NCBI RefSeq assembly: GCF_000367345.1
Contig: NZ_BARE01000007.1
Coordinates: 62,001 to 126,000 of the forward strand
Source: Sphingobium xenophagum NBRC 107872
Lineage (GTDB): Bacteria; Pseudomonadota; Alphaproteobacteria; Sphingomonadales; Sphingomonadaceae
Direction: 5' to 3'
Length of the DNA stretch: 64,000 bases
Shown here: piece after piece, positions 36,787 to 45,763 of the stretch
Layout of the letters: each line of letters begins with the position of its first letter
How positions within the stretch are numbered: position 1 is the stretch's first letter
Position numbers and translations under genes: made by a program
Notes under the pieces: model-generated
Databases searched by the model: none
Seen by the model: only the letters and a program-made list of their open reading frames with translations
Told to the model about the DNA's origin: nothing

Positions 36787-37008
36787 TCAGCTGCCGTAAG
36801 CGCGCTGATAGTCCAGCGCGTCGATCATCTTGCCGCCCGCCATGAACACAGCGCCAGTGCAGGCCAGCGCCAGCAACTGGCCGCCCAGGCCGGGATATTG
36901 CTGCATATAGACCAAACCGCGTTCAGACGCGCCCAGAGCCAGCGCATAGATGATCAGGAACGCCTCGAACTTGGTCTTTATCGTGAAAAGGCGTTTGATG
37001 CGTCCCAT
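36787..37008 (-). CDS. Small membrane protein, unknown function
   Basis: 73 residues: a basic N-terminus (GRIKRLFTIKTKFEAF) that looks membrane-associated, one hydrophobic segment (FLIIYALALGA) and a second (LLALACTGAVFMAGG), then a short polar tail. Same strand as the PAS-domain gene, 96 nt upstream of it. I do not recognise the family; the composition and the well-placed hydrophobic segments support a real gene. Confidence 0.6.
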   Translation of the reverse strand: MGRIKRLFTIKTKFEAFLIIYALALGASERGLVYMQQYPGLGGQLLALACTGAVFMAGGKMIDALDYQRAYGS

Positions 37009-37038
37009 TATGATCCCACCTGGCGTTGCGGCCCGCCG

Positions 37039-38298
37039 CTAGGGGATTAGATCGCCTGAAAGCTGCAAATGGTCAACAAGGGTTAACCATGATTGTTCGA
37101 TCCGGGCGATCAGCCGTGTGTCCGCCAGGTCGTCCGGCGCAATCTGTTCGGGCCAATAGTCACTGACGATCCGCGCAATCGCGTCCAGCTTGCCCTCGTC
37201 CATCATGAACCGCGGATCGATCGTCGCCGGGTCCGCCACCACGCGCAATCGCAGGCAGGCCGGGCCGCCGCCATTGGCCATGGACTGACGCACATCCACC
37301 GGCACCAGTCGACGGATCGGCCCGTTGCCCGCCACCATCTGTTCCAGCCATTGCCACACGGCAGGGGTTTCCTGCGCCTCGGTCGGCAATATCAGCGCCA
37401 TCCCGCCATCGGGCAGCGTTACCAGTTGCGCGTTGAACAGATAGGATTTGATCGCATCGGCCAGGCTGACCGCACTGGCCGGGACTTCGACAATCTCGAC
37501 ACCGGGCATGACAGCGCGCAAGTCGGCGTAGAAACCCGCATTGTCGGCAAAGGCGAGTTCATGCGCGAACAGTACCCGTTCATTGGCGACGGCGACGACA
37601 TCATTGTGAAACGCACCCGCCGCGATCGCCTCTTCGGACTGCTCGACAAACAGGGTCCGGGCCGCGTCCAGGCCATGCAGCCGCGCCACGGCCTTGCTCG
37701 CTTCGAGATGCTGGCGCGCAGGGAAGGGGCCGCCCGACCGGCCATAGACGAATATCTCCACGCCCGCCGCGCCATGATGGCCGCACAGCCGCATATGATT
37801 GGCCGCGCCCTCATCACCGAAAGGCGCAGGTACCGGGGCATGAACCGCAAAGGCGCGGGGATCGGAGAAGGCGACCCGCAACTGCGCCAGCGTCTGCGGC
37901 CATTCATGGCTGCGATGCGGCATGGTGACGAGGTTCGCGACGGTCAGATGCGTTCGCCCATCGGCGGTGTCGCTGGCGGGGGAAACCGTTGCTGCGTTCG
38001 CCGCCCACATGGATGATGCCGACATCGCCGCCGCGCGGATATGCGGCTCGGCTGCACCAATATCGGTCCCCAACTGCGCCAGCCATGTCCCGTCAGGCCG
38101 CCATTGCGGCAGGAACATGCCCTGCGCCAGCCCCAGTCGGATATTGCCGCGCATCTTCTCGATACCCTGCAATGCGGCCGCGCGCGGATAGGCGATCGCG
38201 CCAGCATTGCGGGACGAAGCCAGATTGCCCAGGCTCAGTCCCGCATAATTATGGCTCGGCCCGATCAGCCCGTCGAAGTTGATCTCGGTAACGCTCAT
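37039..38298 (-). CDS. astB: N-succinylarginine dihydrolase
   Basis: 419 residues. Second step of the arginine succinyltransferase pathway: N2-succinylarginine to N2-succinylornithine, two ammonia and CO2. Family motifs: EINFDGLIGPSHNYAGLSLG at the start, then FVEQSEEAIAAGAFHNDVVAVAN (catalytic His of FHNDV) and SMANGGGPACLRLRV with the nucleophilic Cys. It overlaps astA by 4 nt (ATGA) and is last in the operon. Confidence 0.96.
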   Translation of the reverse strand: MSVTEINFDGLIGPSHNYAGLSLGNLASSRNAGAIAYPRAAALQGIEKMRGNIRLGLAQGMFLPQWRPDGTWLAQLGTDIGAAEPHIRAAAMSASSMWAANAATVSPASDTADGRTHLTVANLVTMPHRSHEWPQTLAQLRVAFSDPRAFAVHAPVPAPFGDEGAANHMRLCGHHGAAGVEIFVYGRSGGPFPARQHLEASKAVARLHGLDAARTLFVEQSEEAIAAGAFHNDVVAVANERVLFAHELAFADNAGFYADLRAVMPGVEIVEVPASAVSLADAIKSYLFNAQLVTLPDGGMALILPTEAQETPAVWQWLEQMVAGNGPIRRLVPVDVRQSMANGGGPACLRLRVVADPATIDPRFMMDEGKLDAIARIVSDYWPEQIAPDDLADTRLIARIEQSWLTLVDHLQLSGDLIP

Positions 38299-39314
38299 GC
38301 CCGTCCCGCCATGGTGAAGCTCTGCCCCGGTTCCAGATGCAGTCGCGCCGCGCTTGCCGCGTCCAGCGACACCGCGCCATCCTCATCCTCGACAACAAAG
38401 CCATAGGTGCAGCGATAATCGGCCAGCGCCCCAGTCGACACCAGCATCTTGACGCCGCCCTTGTCGTGGCAGGATGACAATATGACGTCACGCGCCGCCG
38501 CGATCGTCTTCAACTGGTCAATCTGGCCCACCATCGTCGGCCCGCCGTCGAAAATATCGACATAGCCCGCATTGATGAACCCTTCCGTCTCCAGCATCCG
38601 CATCGCCGCCCGGCCATTGGGGTGGGGCAGGCCGATGACGGCGCGCGCGCTGTCGGTCAGCATCGCGGTATAGATAGGCGTTTTGGGCATTAGATCGGCG
38701 ATGAACTGGTTGCCATTGACCGCGTTGAACTCGTCCGCCTCCTGAAAACTCATGCCGAAAAATCGCCCGGCAAGCCCATCCCAGAAAGGCGATCCGCCAG
38801 CCTCGTCAATCACCCCGCGCAATTCCGCGATGATCCGGTCGCCAAAGCGTGGCCGATGCCCGCGAATGTAAAGATAGCGGCTGCGCGCCAGCAGCAGGCC
38901 TAGCCCCTCCGCCCGTTCGCGCGGATGCAGGAACAGCCCGCCCACTTCGGTCGATCCTTCCAGATCGGTCGTCAGCGACAGCATCTGCGCCCGGAACGTC
39001 CGTGCCAGTTCCCGGCTATGCTGGGTCAACATGCCCAGTCGATAGGAGTAGAAGGGCCAGCTTTGCCCGACGGTCGAAAATATCTGGCATGTGCCGCGCA
39101 CCTGCCCCGTCTCCGTATTCTCCAGCACCAGCACGATCAGTTCGTCCTTGATGCCCTCCCCGGTGCGGGACAGCGCAGTCGCGGTCCGCTCCAGCTTTGC
39201 CGACAGCGCCTTGCGATCGGGCGGCAGGTTGGTGAAACCGCCACCCGTCAGCTTGGCCATCTCGTACAAGGTCTGCAAATCGTCCGCGCGCGCGGTGCGC
39301 ATGATGAAGCTCAA
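38295..39314 (-). CDS. astA: Arginine N-succinyltransferase
   Basis: 339 residues. First step of the AST pathway, transferring succinyl from succinyl-CoA to the alpha-amino group of arginine. Recognised by RTARADDLQTLYEMAKLTGGGFTNLP (start), LLARSRYLYI, FWDGLAGRFFGMSFQEADEFNA and the C-terminal GYVDIFDGGPTM block. GNAT-like fold. It overlaps the M20 hydrolase upstream and astB downstream by 4 nt each, so the three are co-translated. astC and astD are not present here. Confidence 0.96.
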   Translation of the reverse strand: MSFIMRTARADDLQTLYEMAKLTGGGFTNLPPDRKALSAKLERTATALSRTGEGIKDELIVLVLENTETGQVRGTCQIFSTVGQSWPFYSYRLGMLTQHSRELARTFRAQMLSLTTDLEGSTEVGGLFLHPRERAEGLGLLLARSRYLYIRGHRPRFGDRIIAELRGVIDEAGGSPFWDGLAGRFFGMSFQEADEFNAVNGNQFIADLMPKTPIYTAMLTDSARAVIGLPHPNGRAAMRMLETEGFINAGYVDIFDGGPTMVGQIDQLKTIAAARDVILSSCHDKGGVKMLVSTGALADYRCTYGFVVEDEDGAVSLDAASAARLHLEPGQSFTMAGRA

Positions 39315-40537
39315 GCGATCATTCCCTCTCTTTTATATTGTCCTTGCGCGATCCGCAGCAGCGCCAGCGCAGACAGTTGTGCCCGTTCGGCCAGACTGTC
39401 GGTCAGCAGAAATTCTGCGTCGCTATGGATGCTGCCGCCGCGCGCGCCCATCGTGTCGACCACCGGCACGCCGCACGCCGCGATATTATTGCCGTCGCAT
39501 ACACCGCCCGTGTCGCGCCAGCCGATCGGCAGGCCCAGTTCCGCGCCGCACCGCTGTACCAGTTCGAACAGCGCCAGCGCCTTGGCGTCCATGGGCTTTG
39601 GCGGTCTACCAAAGCCGCCATGGCAATGCAGGCTGACGTCATGCTCGCGCGCCACATCGGCGATCGCCCGGTCCAGCAAGGCCTGCGCTGCGCTCTCGTC
39701 CGCGGGCGTCATCGGCCGGAAATTCACGCGCAACACCGCATGATCAGGCACGACATTGTTCGGCCCGCCGCCGTCGATCCTGGCCGGATTGCAGGAAAAG
39801 CCCTTGCCGCTCGCCGCCTTCAGCCGCAGCGCCAGATCCGCCGCCGCCAGCAGCGCGTTACGCCCATCATCGGGATTGCGCCCGGCATGGGCGCTACGCC
39901 CGGTGACGATGATCGAGAAATTGCCGCTCCCGGCCCGCGCGCCAGCCAGCGTGCCATCGGGCAGCGCTGGCTCATAGGTGAAGGCGGCCAGCTTTCCCGC
40001 CGCCACCTTCTTCAGCAATGCGGCAGAAGAAGGACTGCCCACTTCCTCGTCGCTGTTGATGACGACATCATAGCCCAGCCTTGCGGCCTCTTCGGTCCCC
40101 TCGAACGCGTGCAGCGCCGCCAGCATCACCGCCAGCCCGCCTTTCATGTCCGCCACCCCCGGTCCGTTCAGCACGCCCGGCTCCAGCCAGCGCAGCGTCT
40201 GGAAAGGATGATCGATCCCGAACACCGTATCCATATGCCCCGTCAGCAGCAGCCGCACCGGCGCATCCGGACGAACCGACAGGTGGAGGTGGCGACCCGA
40301 TGCGATGCTGTCGATCCGCCCATCAGCAGCGACCGTCTCGACTGGCGTGGCGTCCACCAGTCTTATGTCACCGGGCAGCACGGCAAAGGCGTCGGCCAGC
40401 AATCCGGCCATCACCCCCAGTCCATCCAGATTACGCGACCCGCTGTTGACAGCGGCCCAGGCCTGCACCTGCGCCAGCATCGGCGCATCTGCCGCATGGT
40501 CCAGCAATGTTCGATCGAGCGATGATAAAAGCGTCAT
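39311..40537 (-). CDS. M20-family metallohydrolase in the ast operon (candidate desuccinylase)
   Basis: 408 residues from the ATG at 40537; an ATG at 40594 gives a 19-residue extension lacking family similarity. Di-zinc M20 motifs are visible: LLTGHMDTVFG (first His and bridging Asp), GPGVADMKGG, the catalytic SDEEVGSPSS, and the C-terminal SIHSDAEFLL His. The lid domain has GRSAHAGRNPDDGRNAL. It resembles the CPG2/DapE/ArgE group. Being ATGA-coupled to astA, and with no M14-type astE nearby, it is a good candidate for the last AST step (succinylglutamate to glutamate). Substrate is inferred. Confidence 0.85.
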   Translation of the reverse strand: MTLLSSLDRTLLDHAADAPMLAQVQAWAAVNSGSRNLDGLGVMAGLLADAFAVLPGDIRLVDATPVETVAADGRIDSIASGRHLHLSVRPDAPVRLLLTGHMDTVFGIDHPFQTLRWLEPGVLNGPGVADMKGGLAVMLAALHAFEGTEEAARLGYDVVINSDEEVGSPSSAALLKKVAAGKLAAFTYEPALPDGTLAGARAGSGNFSIIVTGRSAHAGRNPDDGRNALLAAADLALRLKAASGKGFSCNPARIDGGGPNNVVPDHAVLRVNFRPMTPADESAAQALLDRAIADVAREHDVSLHCHGGFGRPPKPMDAKALALFELVQRCGAELGLPIGWRDTGGVCDGNNIAACGVPVVDTMGARGGSIHSDAEFLLTDSLAERAQLSALALLRIAQGQYKREGMIA

Positions 40538-40634
40538 CCCGCCGGGTCTATCAGACCCCGCGCTGTGTCTCCACCCCTCTGACAGCGTAGTCATGCGTCA
40601 GCCTGGAATGTGACAATCCGATCTGGCCGATGGC

Positions 40635-41534
40635 CTAAAAATCGTAACTCAAAGTCACCCGGCTGAGCGTGTTGAAATTGCGCGACGACAATAATGTCTC
40701 GGACTCATACTGCACGTTATAGGACAGCGCGGCCGACCAGCGCGTCGTCACCTTCGTCTCCATCGACGTCAGCGCGTTGAGCGAATAGACGTCGCTCTCC
40801 GCATAACCGGCGGCGGTCTGCTTGAATGTCAGGGTGGGACTGGCCCGCCAGGCCAGCGCCATCGATCCACGGGCGCCCAGCTTGGTTTCCCGCACCCCGA
40901 TCAGATATTTGGCGTGTCGCACCGAAGGGCCGATATCGACCAGCAGGTCGACAGGCTTGCTCACGATCAATTTATAACCCACCCCCGCCGACGCGGTGTA
41001 ACGCTCGTCATAGCCGATGGACGTGTCCCGCTCGAACTGGGCCAGCCCATAGGCAAAGCCGCGCGGATCGAACTGATATTTGGGTTCATAGCTGGCAAAA
41101 TAGCGTTCGCGCGACGTGACGCCATTGGCGCGGCGATAATCGGCGGACGCGCTCAGCTTGTGCGACCATTGAAGGCCATTGCGGGTTGCCGTGGCTGATG
41201 CGCTGATCCCGATTTCGCTGGTGGAGCCGGTCGATCGGAACCCGCCCGCTTCGACCCGTCCGGTCCACAATTCGGCGAAGCTCGCTTCGCGAATCACCGT
41301 GTCATGGGTGGCCTTGGTTCGCTCTTTCCAGCTGTTGACGAGCTGCTGGATTTCGTCCGCTGAACCTGGGTTGGTCTGACGGGCGATCTTCGCCACGGTT
41401 GCGATGTCCGTTTCATTCCCATTGGCAATCGCCGCCTCCAGCATTTCGCGCACTGTTGGCGGCAGCAGGGTCGTATCGGCGGCATGGACCGGAACGGCGA
41501 AGAGCAAGGCGACGGGGATCAAACAGCAGCGCAT
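40635..41534 (-). CDS. DUF481-family outer membrane protein
   Basis: 299 residues from the ATG at 41534, which begins the signal peptide RCCLIPVALLFAVPVHA; the longer in-frame reading to 41561 lacks one. A helical N-terminal part of about 60 residues is followed by the DUF481 beta barrel: ATATRNGLQWSHKLSASADYRR, EPKYQFDPRGFAYGLAQFERD and a terminal strand ending SLSYDF-like (RVTLSYDF). YdiY-like proteins are salt- or acid-induced; the function is unknown. Single gene between the ast operon and rppH, all on one strand. Confidence 0.85.
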   Translation of the reverse strand: MRCCLIPVALLFAVPVHAADTTLLPPTVREMLEAAIANGNETDIATVAKIARQTNPGSADEIQQLVNSWKERTKATHDTVIREASFAELWTGRVEAGGFRSTGSTSEIGISASATATRNGLQWSHKLSASADYRRANGVTSRERYFASYEPKYQFDPRGFAYGLAQFERDTSIGYDERYTASAGVGYKLIVSKPVDLLVDIGPSVRHAKYLIGVRETKLGARGSMALAWRASPTLTFKQTAAGYAESDVYSLNALTSMETKVTTRWSAALSYNVQYESETLLSSRNFNTLSRVTLSYDF

Positions 41535-41588
41535 GTGCGTGTCATAGCTGCATGACCGCAAAGGTTAACCCCCTAAGCGACAGGTCGC

Positions 41589-42074
41589 TCAGATAAGCGC
41601 CTTGAACTCCGCCAGAATGTCACGGTACAGCTTGCGCTTGAACGGCACGATCAGCTCCGGCAGCGTCTCCGGATCGGTCCAGCGCCATTCGCGAAATTCG
41701 GGATGCTTGGTCTGGATATCGATATGCTCGTCCTGCCCCAGGAAGCGAGCCAGGAACCAGATCTGTCGCTGGCCGCGATATTTGCCGCCCCACAGCTTGC
41801 CGACCAGTTCCGGCGGCAGATCGTAGAAATGCTCGTCCTTGGTCGTCGCGATGATCTTGACATGATCGGCGATGATGCCGGTTTCCTCATGCAATTCGCG
41901 AAGCGCCGCTTCCCTCGCCTCTTCGCCTTGGTCGATGCCGCCCTGCGGCATCTGCCAGGCTTCGACCATATTATCGAGCCGTTGGCCGACGAAAACCTTG
42001 CCATGCATGTTGACGAGCATGATTCCGACGCAAGGTCGGTATCCGCGTTCCTGTTCTTCGGGCGTCGAAGCCAT
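41589..42074 (-). CDS. rppH: RNA pyrophosphohydrolase
   Basis: 161 residues. A Nudix hydrolase that removes pyrophosphate from the 5' end of mRNA to trigger decay. The Nudix box is intact: Gly45, Glu51, Arg59-Glu60-Leu61, Glu63-Glu64, Gly66. RppH-specific features are the N-terminal RPCVGIMLVN, EAWQMPQGGID and the C-terminal EFREWRW. Family length is normal. Confidence 0.95.
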   Translation of the reverse strand: MASTPEEQERGYRPCVGIMLVNMHGKVFVGQRLDNMVEAWQMPQGGIDQGEEAREAALRELHEETGIIADHVKIIATTKDEHFYDLPPELVGKLWGGKYRGQRQIWFLARFLGQDEHIDIQTKHPEFREWRWTDPETLPELIVPFKRKLYRDILAEFKALI

Positions 42075-42290
42075 TTTGTCCCCTGATTACGCTATTTCGA
42101 CCGCGACATACCCCCCGGAGCCGCCGACTTTTTCCTGTTTCTCGTGCCAAGGATAGGCGGCATGGCTGCATCCGTCCATTGATCGAATCGCAACGCGATG
42201 GATTTGGTCGCCACAAATTTGGCGGCCTGCCTTGGCAAGATGCTTTATAGGTCGCTTGGAACCGGCATGATCCGGCTGCATTGCAGGATG

Positions 42291-43667
42291 ATGACCAAAC
42301 CCGTCCTGCTCTGGCTCCGCCAGGATCTTCGCCTGTCGGATCAGGCTGCGCTGGTCGCCGCTGTCCAGGCTGGGCCGGTGATCCCTCTCTATATCCTAGA
42401 CGATGACACGCCGCGCCATTGGGCAATGGGCGGCGCGTCGCGCTGGTGGCTGCACCACAGCCTGTCGCGGCTTGACGAAAGCCTCCGCGCGAAAGGATCA
42501 CGCCTCATCCTGCGGCAGGGCAAATCGGCGGACATCATACCGCAGGTCGCAAAGCAGGCCGGCGCCGACAGCGTATATGCGCTCCACCACTATGAACCAT
42601 GGTGGCGCAACGCGGAAAAGGCGGTCGGCAGGCAAGTGGATCTGCATCTTCATGATGGCGGCCTGCTCCTGCCGCCCGGTGCGGTACGGACAGGGGGAGG
42701 GGGCATCTATCGCATCTATACGCCTTTCGCCCGCGCGGTGATGACCCACATGCCCCCGCCTGCGCCTTGTCCCGCCCCGGACGATATTCCCGCGCCATCA
42801 TCCTGGCCGACGAGCGATTCGCTGGATGACTGGGCGCTGCTGCCAACCAGCCCTGACTGGGCGAACGGCTTTTCAAAGGACTGGACGCCGGGAGAGGGCG
42901 GCGCGCAGGCCAATCTTGAAAGCTTCGCCGATGAAGCGCCTGACTATGCCACCGGGCGGAACCTTCCATCCATCGAGGGAACGTCGCGCCTTTCGCCCCA
43001 CCTTCACTTTGGAGAAATCTCCCCGGCCACGGTTTGGCATCGCCTGACAGGTTCGGATGAAGGAACAACAACCTTCCTCAAGGAACTGATTTGGCGCGAT
43101 TATGCGCATAACCAGATCGTCGAACGGCCCGACTATGGCTCCGCCAACGCCCGCGCGGATTTCGATGCGCTTCCCTGGCGCGACCTGAGACAGGCGAAAC
43201 GTGATTTCACTGCCTGGCAGCGCGGTTGTACCGGCTATCCGATTGTCGACGCCGGGATGCGCCAGCTTTGGGCGACGGGCTGGATGCATAACCGCGTCCG
43301 CATGATTGCGGCGAGCTTCCTGATCAAGCATCTGCTGATCGACTGGCGTCACGGCGCCCGCTGGTTCTGGGATACGCTGGTCGATGCCAGCTACGCCAAT
43401 AACAGCGTCAACTGGCAATGGGTGGCGGGCAGCGGAGTGGATGCCAATATGTTCGTCCGCATCATGGCCCCGCTGGTCCAGTCGGAAAAGTTCGACGCGG
43501 CTGCCTATATTCGCCAATGGGTGCCGGAACTTGCCGACCTGTCAGACGCCCATATTCATGACCCCGACGCCCATGGCGTCCGCCCCCCGGCCTATCCGGC
43601 AAAGATTGTCGGCCATCGCGAAGGCCGCGAACGCGCGCTGGCCGCCTATCGCGACGTTAAGGGATGA
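42291..43667 (+). CDS. phrB: Deoxyribodipyrimidine photo-lyase
   Basis: 458 residues from the ATG at 42291 after AGGATG; a longer frame to 42198 lacks similarity. The N-terminal antenna domain begins KPVLLWLRQDLRLSDQAAL. The FAD-binding domain has TSRLSPHLHFGEISP, ELIWRDYAHN, the substrate/FAD block WMHNRVRMIAASFLIKHL, and WFWDTLVDAS-YANNSVNWQWVAGSGVD (VDA-N-xNWQW signature). A class I cyclobutane pyrimidine dimer repair enzyme driven by blue light. Confidence 0.95.
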   Translation: MTKPVLLWLRQDLRLSDQAALVAAVQAGPVIPLYILDDDTPRHWAMGGASRWWLHHSLSRLDESLRAKGSRLILRQGKSADIIPQVAKQAGADSVYALHHYEPWWRNAEKAVGRQVDLHLHDGGLLLPPGAVRTGGGGIYRIYTPFARAVMTHMPPPAPCPAPDDIPAPSSWPTSDSLDDWALLPTSPDWANGFSKDWTPGEGGAQANLESFADEAPDYATGRNLPSIEGTSRLSPHLHFGEISPATVWHRLTGSDEGTTTFLKELIWRDYAHNQIVERPDYGSANARADFDALPWRDLRQAKRDFTAWQRGCTGYPIVDAGMRQLWATGWMHNRVRMIAASFLIKHLLIDWRHGARWFWDTLVDASYANNSVNWQWVAGSGVDANMFVRIMAPLVQSEKFDAAAYIRQWVPELADLSDAHIHDPDAHGVRPPAYPAKIVGHREGRERALAAYRDVKG

Positions 43668-43703
43668 TTGCAGCCCGGCCCGGCTTGATGCAAGATTGAC
43701 GTC

Positions 43704-44969
43704 ATGAATGCGATCGATCCCCGGCGCGGCAAGCGCCCCCTGTCCGTACGGCGTCCGCCGCGATCGGGGGCCGTCAGTGCGTTCGCCCGCATGATCGGCC
43801 CGCAATTTCACCGCCTGCTCGATCGTATCGACCAGGGACTGGAGCAGGGGGCGATCGACGCCACCCTGCCGGATGGCACGCGCAGGCTGCTCGGCGGACG
43901 CGCGCCGGGGCCGGAATGCACAGTGCACCTGTTGCACTGGCGCGCGCTGCTGCGACTGGCGACGGGTGGTTCGTCCGGTTGGTATCGCGCCTGGGCGGCG
44001 GGCGAATGGACCAGTCCCGACCCCGTGCCGCTCTTTGCGCTGTTCATGGCGAATGCGGTGGCGCTGGGCAAGGCCGCCCGGCCACGCGGCCCCGCCCGCT
44101 GGACCGGGCGCTTGGCGCATTGGGCACGGCGCAACAGTCGTCGCGGATCGCGCCACAATATCGCCTTCCACTATGATCTGGGCAATGATTTCTATCGCCT
44201 CTGGCTCGACCAGAATATGCATTATTCCAGTGCCTTGTTCGCTGATCCTGACCGCCGGATCGAAAGTCTGGAACAGGCGCAGCGCCGCAAGGTCGACGCG
44301 ATCCTCGATCGGCTGGACCTCGCCGATGGCGCGTCGCTGCTGGAAATCGGCTGCGGCTGGGGCGGGTTGGCGGAGCAGGCGATGGAACGCCATGCGGTCC
44401 GCTACACCGGCCTCACCTTGTCGACGGAACAGGCCGATTATGCCCGCGATCGCCTAGGGTCCGGCGCGCAGATCTGCCTGACCGACTATCGCGACGCTCA
44501 GGGGCAATATGACGCTATCGCCAGCGTCGAAATGGTGGAGGCGGTCGGCCAGCGCTATTGGCCCGACTATCTCGCCGCCATCCATCGCCTGCTCAAACCG
44601 GGCGGTCGCGCGGCGATCCAGTATATCCTGATCGATGACGCGATCTTCGATGGCTATGCGCGAAGCGCGGACTTCATCCAGACCTATATTTTCCCCGGCG
44701 GCATGCTGCTCTCCGAAAGCCGCTTCCGCGCTCTGGCGGAGCAGCAGGGCTTTGTCTGGCAGGATGTGGAGCGCTTCGGCCTCGACTATGCCGAAACGCT
44801 GCGCCGCTGGCGCGAACGGTTCGACCGCGTCATCGACGAAGGCCGGCTGCCCGCCAGTTTTGACCAGCATTTCGTGGCCTTGTGGCGCTATTATCTGATG
44901 TATTGCGAAGGCGGTTTTCGTGGCCGGGGCATAGATGTGGCCCAGGTAACGCTGGTCAAGCCCGCCTGA
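43704..44969 (+). CDS. cfa: Cyclopropane-fatty-acyl-phospholipid synthase-like methyltransferase
   Basis: 421 residues. An N-terminal domain of about 140 residues (cradle for lipid) is followed by the SAM-dependent core: HNIAFHYDLGNDFYRLWLD, the SAM loop LLEIGCGWGGLAEQA, SVEMVEAVGQRYWPDYL and the late motif YIFPGGMLLS. It transfers a methylene to unsaturated acyl chains, or methylates them, in the inner membrane. The adjacent photolyase is 36 nt upstream on the same strand; in several bacteria a cfa-like gene follows phrB in a light- or stress-induced operon. Confidence 0.92.
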   Translation: MNAIDPRRGKRPLSVRRPPRSGAVSAFARMIGPQFHRLLDRIDQGLEQGAIDATLPDGTRRLLGGRAPGPECTVHLLHWRALLRLATGGSSGWYRAWAAGEWTSPDPVPLFALFMANAVALGKAARPRGPARWTGRLAHWARRNSRRGSRHNIAFHYDLGNDFYRLWLDQNMHYSSALFADPDRRIESLEQAQRRKVDAILDRLDLADGASLLEIGCGWGGLAEQAMERHAVRYTGLTLSTEQADYARDRLGSGAQICLTDYRDAQGQYDAIASVEMVEAVGQRYWPDYLAAIHRLLKPGGRAAIQYILIDDAIFDGYARSADFIQTYIFPGGMLLSESRFRALAEQQGFVWQDVERFGLDYAETLRRWRERFDRVIDEGRLPASFDQHFVALWRYYLMYCEGGFRGRGIDVAQVTLVKPA

Positions 44970-44973
44970 CGCC

Positions 44974-45687
44974 TCAGCGCTCGATCCGCACCCGATGCCC
45001 GGTCGGCGTGTCCGCCACCACCAGATCGACGATAGCGTCAGCCGCCACTTCCGGTCCCTTGACCGTCGCAGGATCTTCACCGGGAAAGGCCCGCGCGCGC
45101 ATCGCCGTGCGGGTCGCGGCCGGATCGACAATATGCGTGCGGATGGCGGAGATATTCTTCATCTCCTCGCCATAGGCTCCTACCAGCGTTTCCAGCGCGG
45201 CCTTGGACGCGCCATAGGCGCCCCAATAGGCACGCGGCGTTGCAACCGATGATGTCAGCGCCACCACCCGCGCGTCCTTGCTCGCCCGCAACATCCGGTC
45301 GAACGCCGCGATCAATGCTTGCGGCGCGGCGATATTGAGCGTCAGCAGTCGCGCAAATTCCTTGGCGTCGATCGCAGGCACTGCGGCCAGCGATCCCAGC
45401 GTCGCCGCGTTCAGCACCAATATGTCCAGCGCGTCCCAACGCCCGGCAATCGCCTGCGCCAACCGCCCGATGCTTTCCCCGTCGATCAGGTCCAGCGGCG
45501 CGATCGTCGCGTGGCCGCCCGCCTTGTGGATCGCATCCTCCACCTCTTCCAGACCCCCGGTGGTCCGCGCGGTCAGCACGACATGCGCGCCCGCCGCCGC
45601 CAGCGCCTTGGCCGTTGCCGCGCCGATGCCACGACTGGCCCCGGTTACAAGCGCCAGCTTGCCAGAAAGAGGAAGCGTATCAGTCAT
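44974..45687 (-). CDS. Short-chain dehydrogenase/reductase
   Basis: 237 residues from the ATG at 45687; the frame extends to 45816 but that part runs into the end of purF. Rossmann motif TGASRGIGAATAKAL at about 15-29, NNAG-like segment, Ser in VALTSSVA and the YxxxK pair in YGASKAAL. A classical SDR of about 240 residues; the substrate cannot be told. Convergent with the cfa-like gene and downstream of purF on the same strand, an arrangement I have seen in sphingomonads. Confidence 0.85.
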   Translation of the reverse strand: MTDTLPLSGKLALVTGASRGIGAATAKALAAAGAHVVLTARTTGGLEEVEDAIHKAGGHATIAPLDLIDGESIGRLAQAIAGRWDALDILVLNAATLGSLAAVPAIDAKEFARLLTLNIAAPQALIAAFDRMLRASKDARVVALTSSVATPRAYWGAYGASKAALETLVGAYGEEMKNISAIRTHIVDPAATRTAMRARAFPGEDPATVKGPEVAADAIVDLVVADTPTGHRVRIER

Positions 45688-45689
45688 AT

Positions 45690-45720
45690 GTCCCCATATT
45701 CCAGCGAATGCCGGAATTCC
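45690..45720. repeat. Degenerate REP half-element
   Basis: CCAGCGAATGCCGGAATTCC, beginning 14 nt upstream of the SDR start, looks like one arm of a family-A REP. Only one arm is recognisable. Confidence 0.35.
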
Positions 45721-45763
45721 TTTTACATGCGGCAATAGATTACAGATTCGCCCGGCTGAGCGT

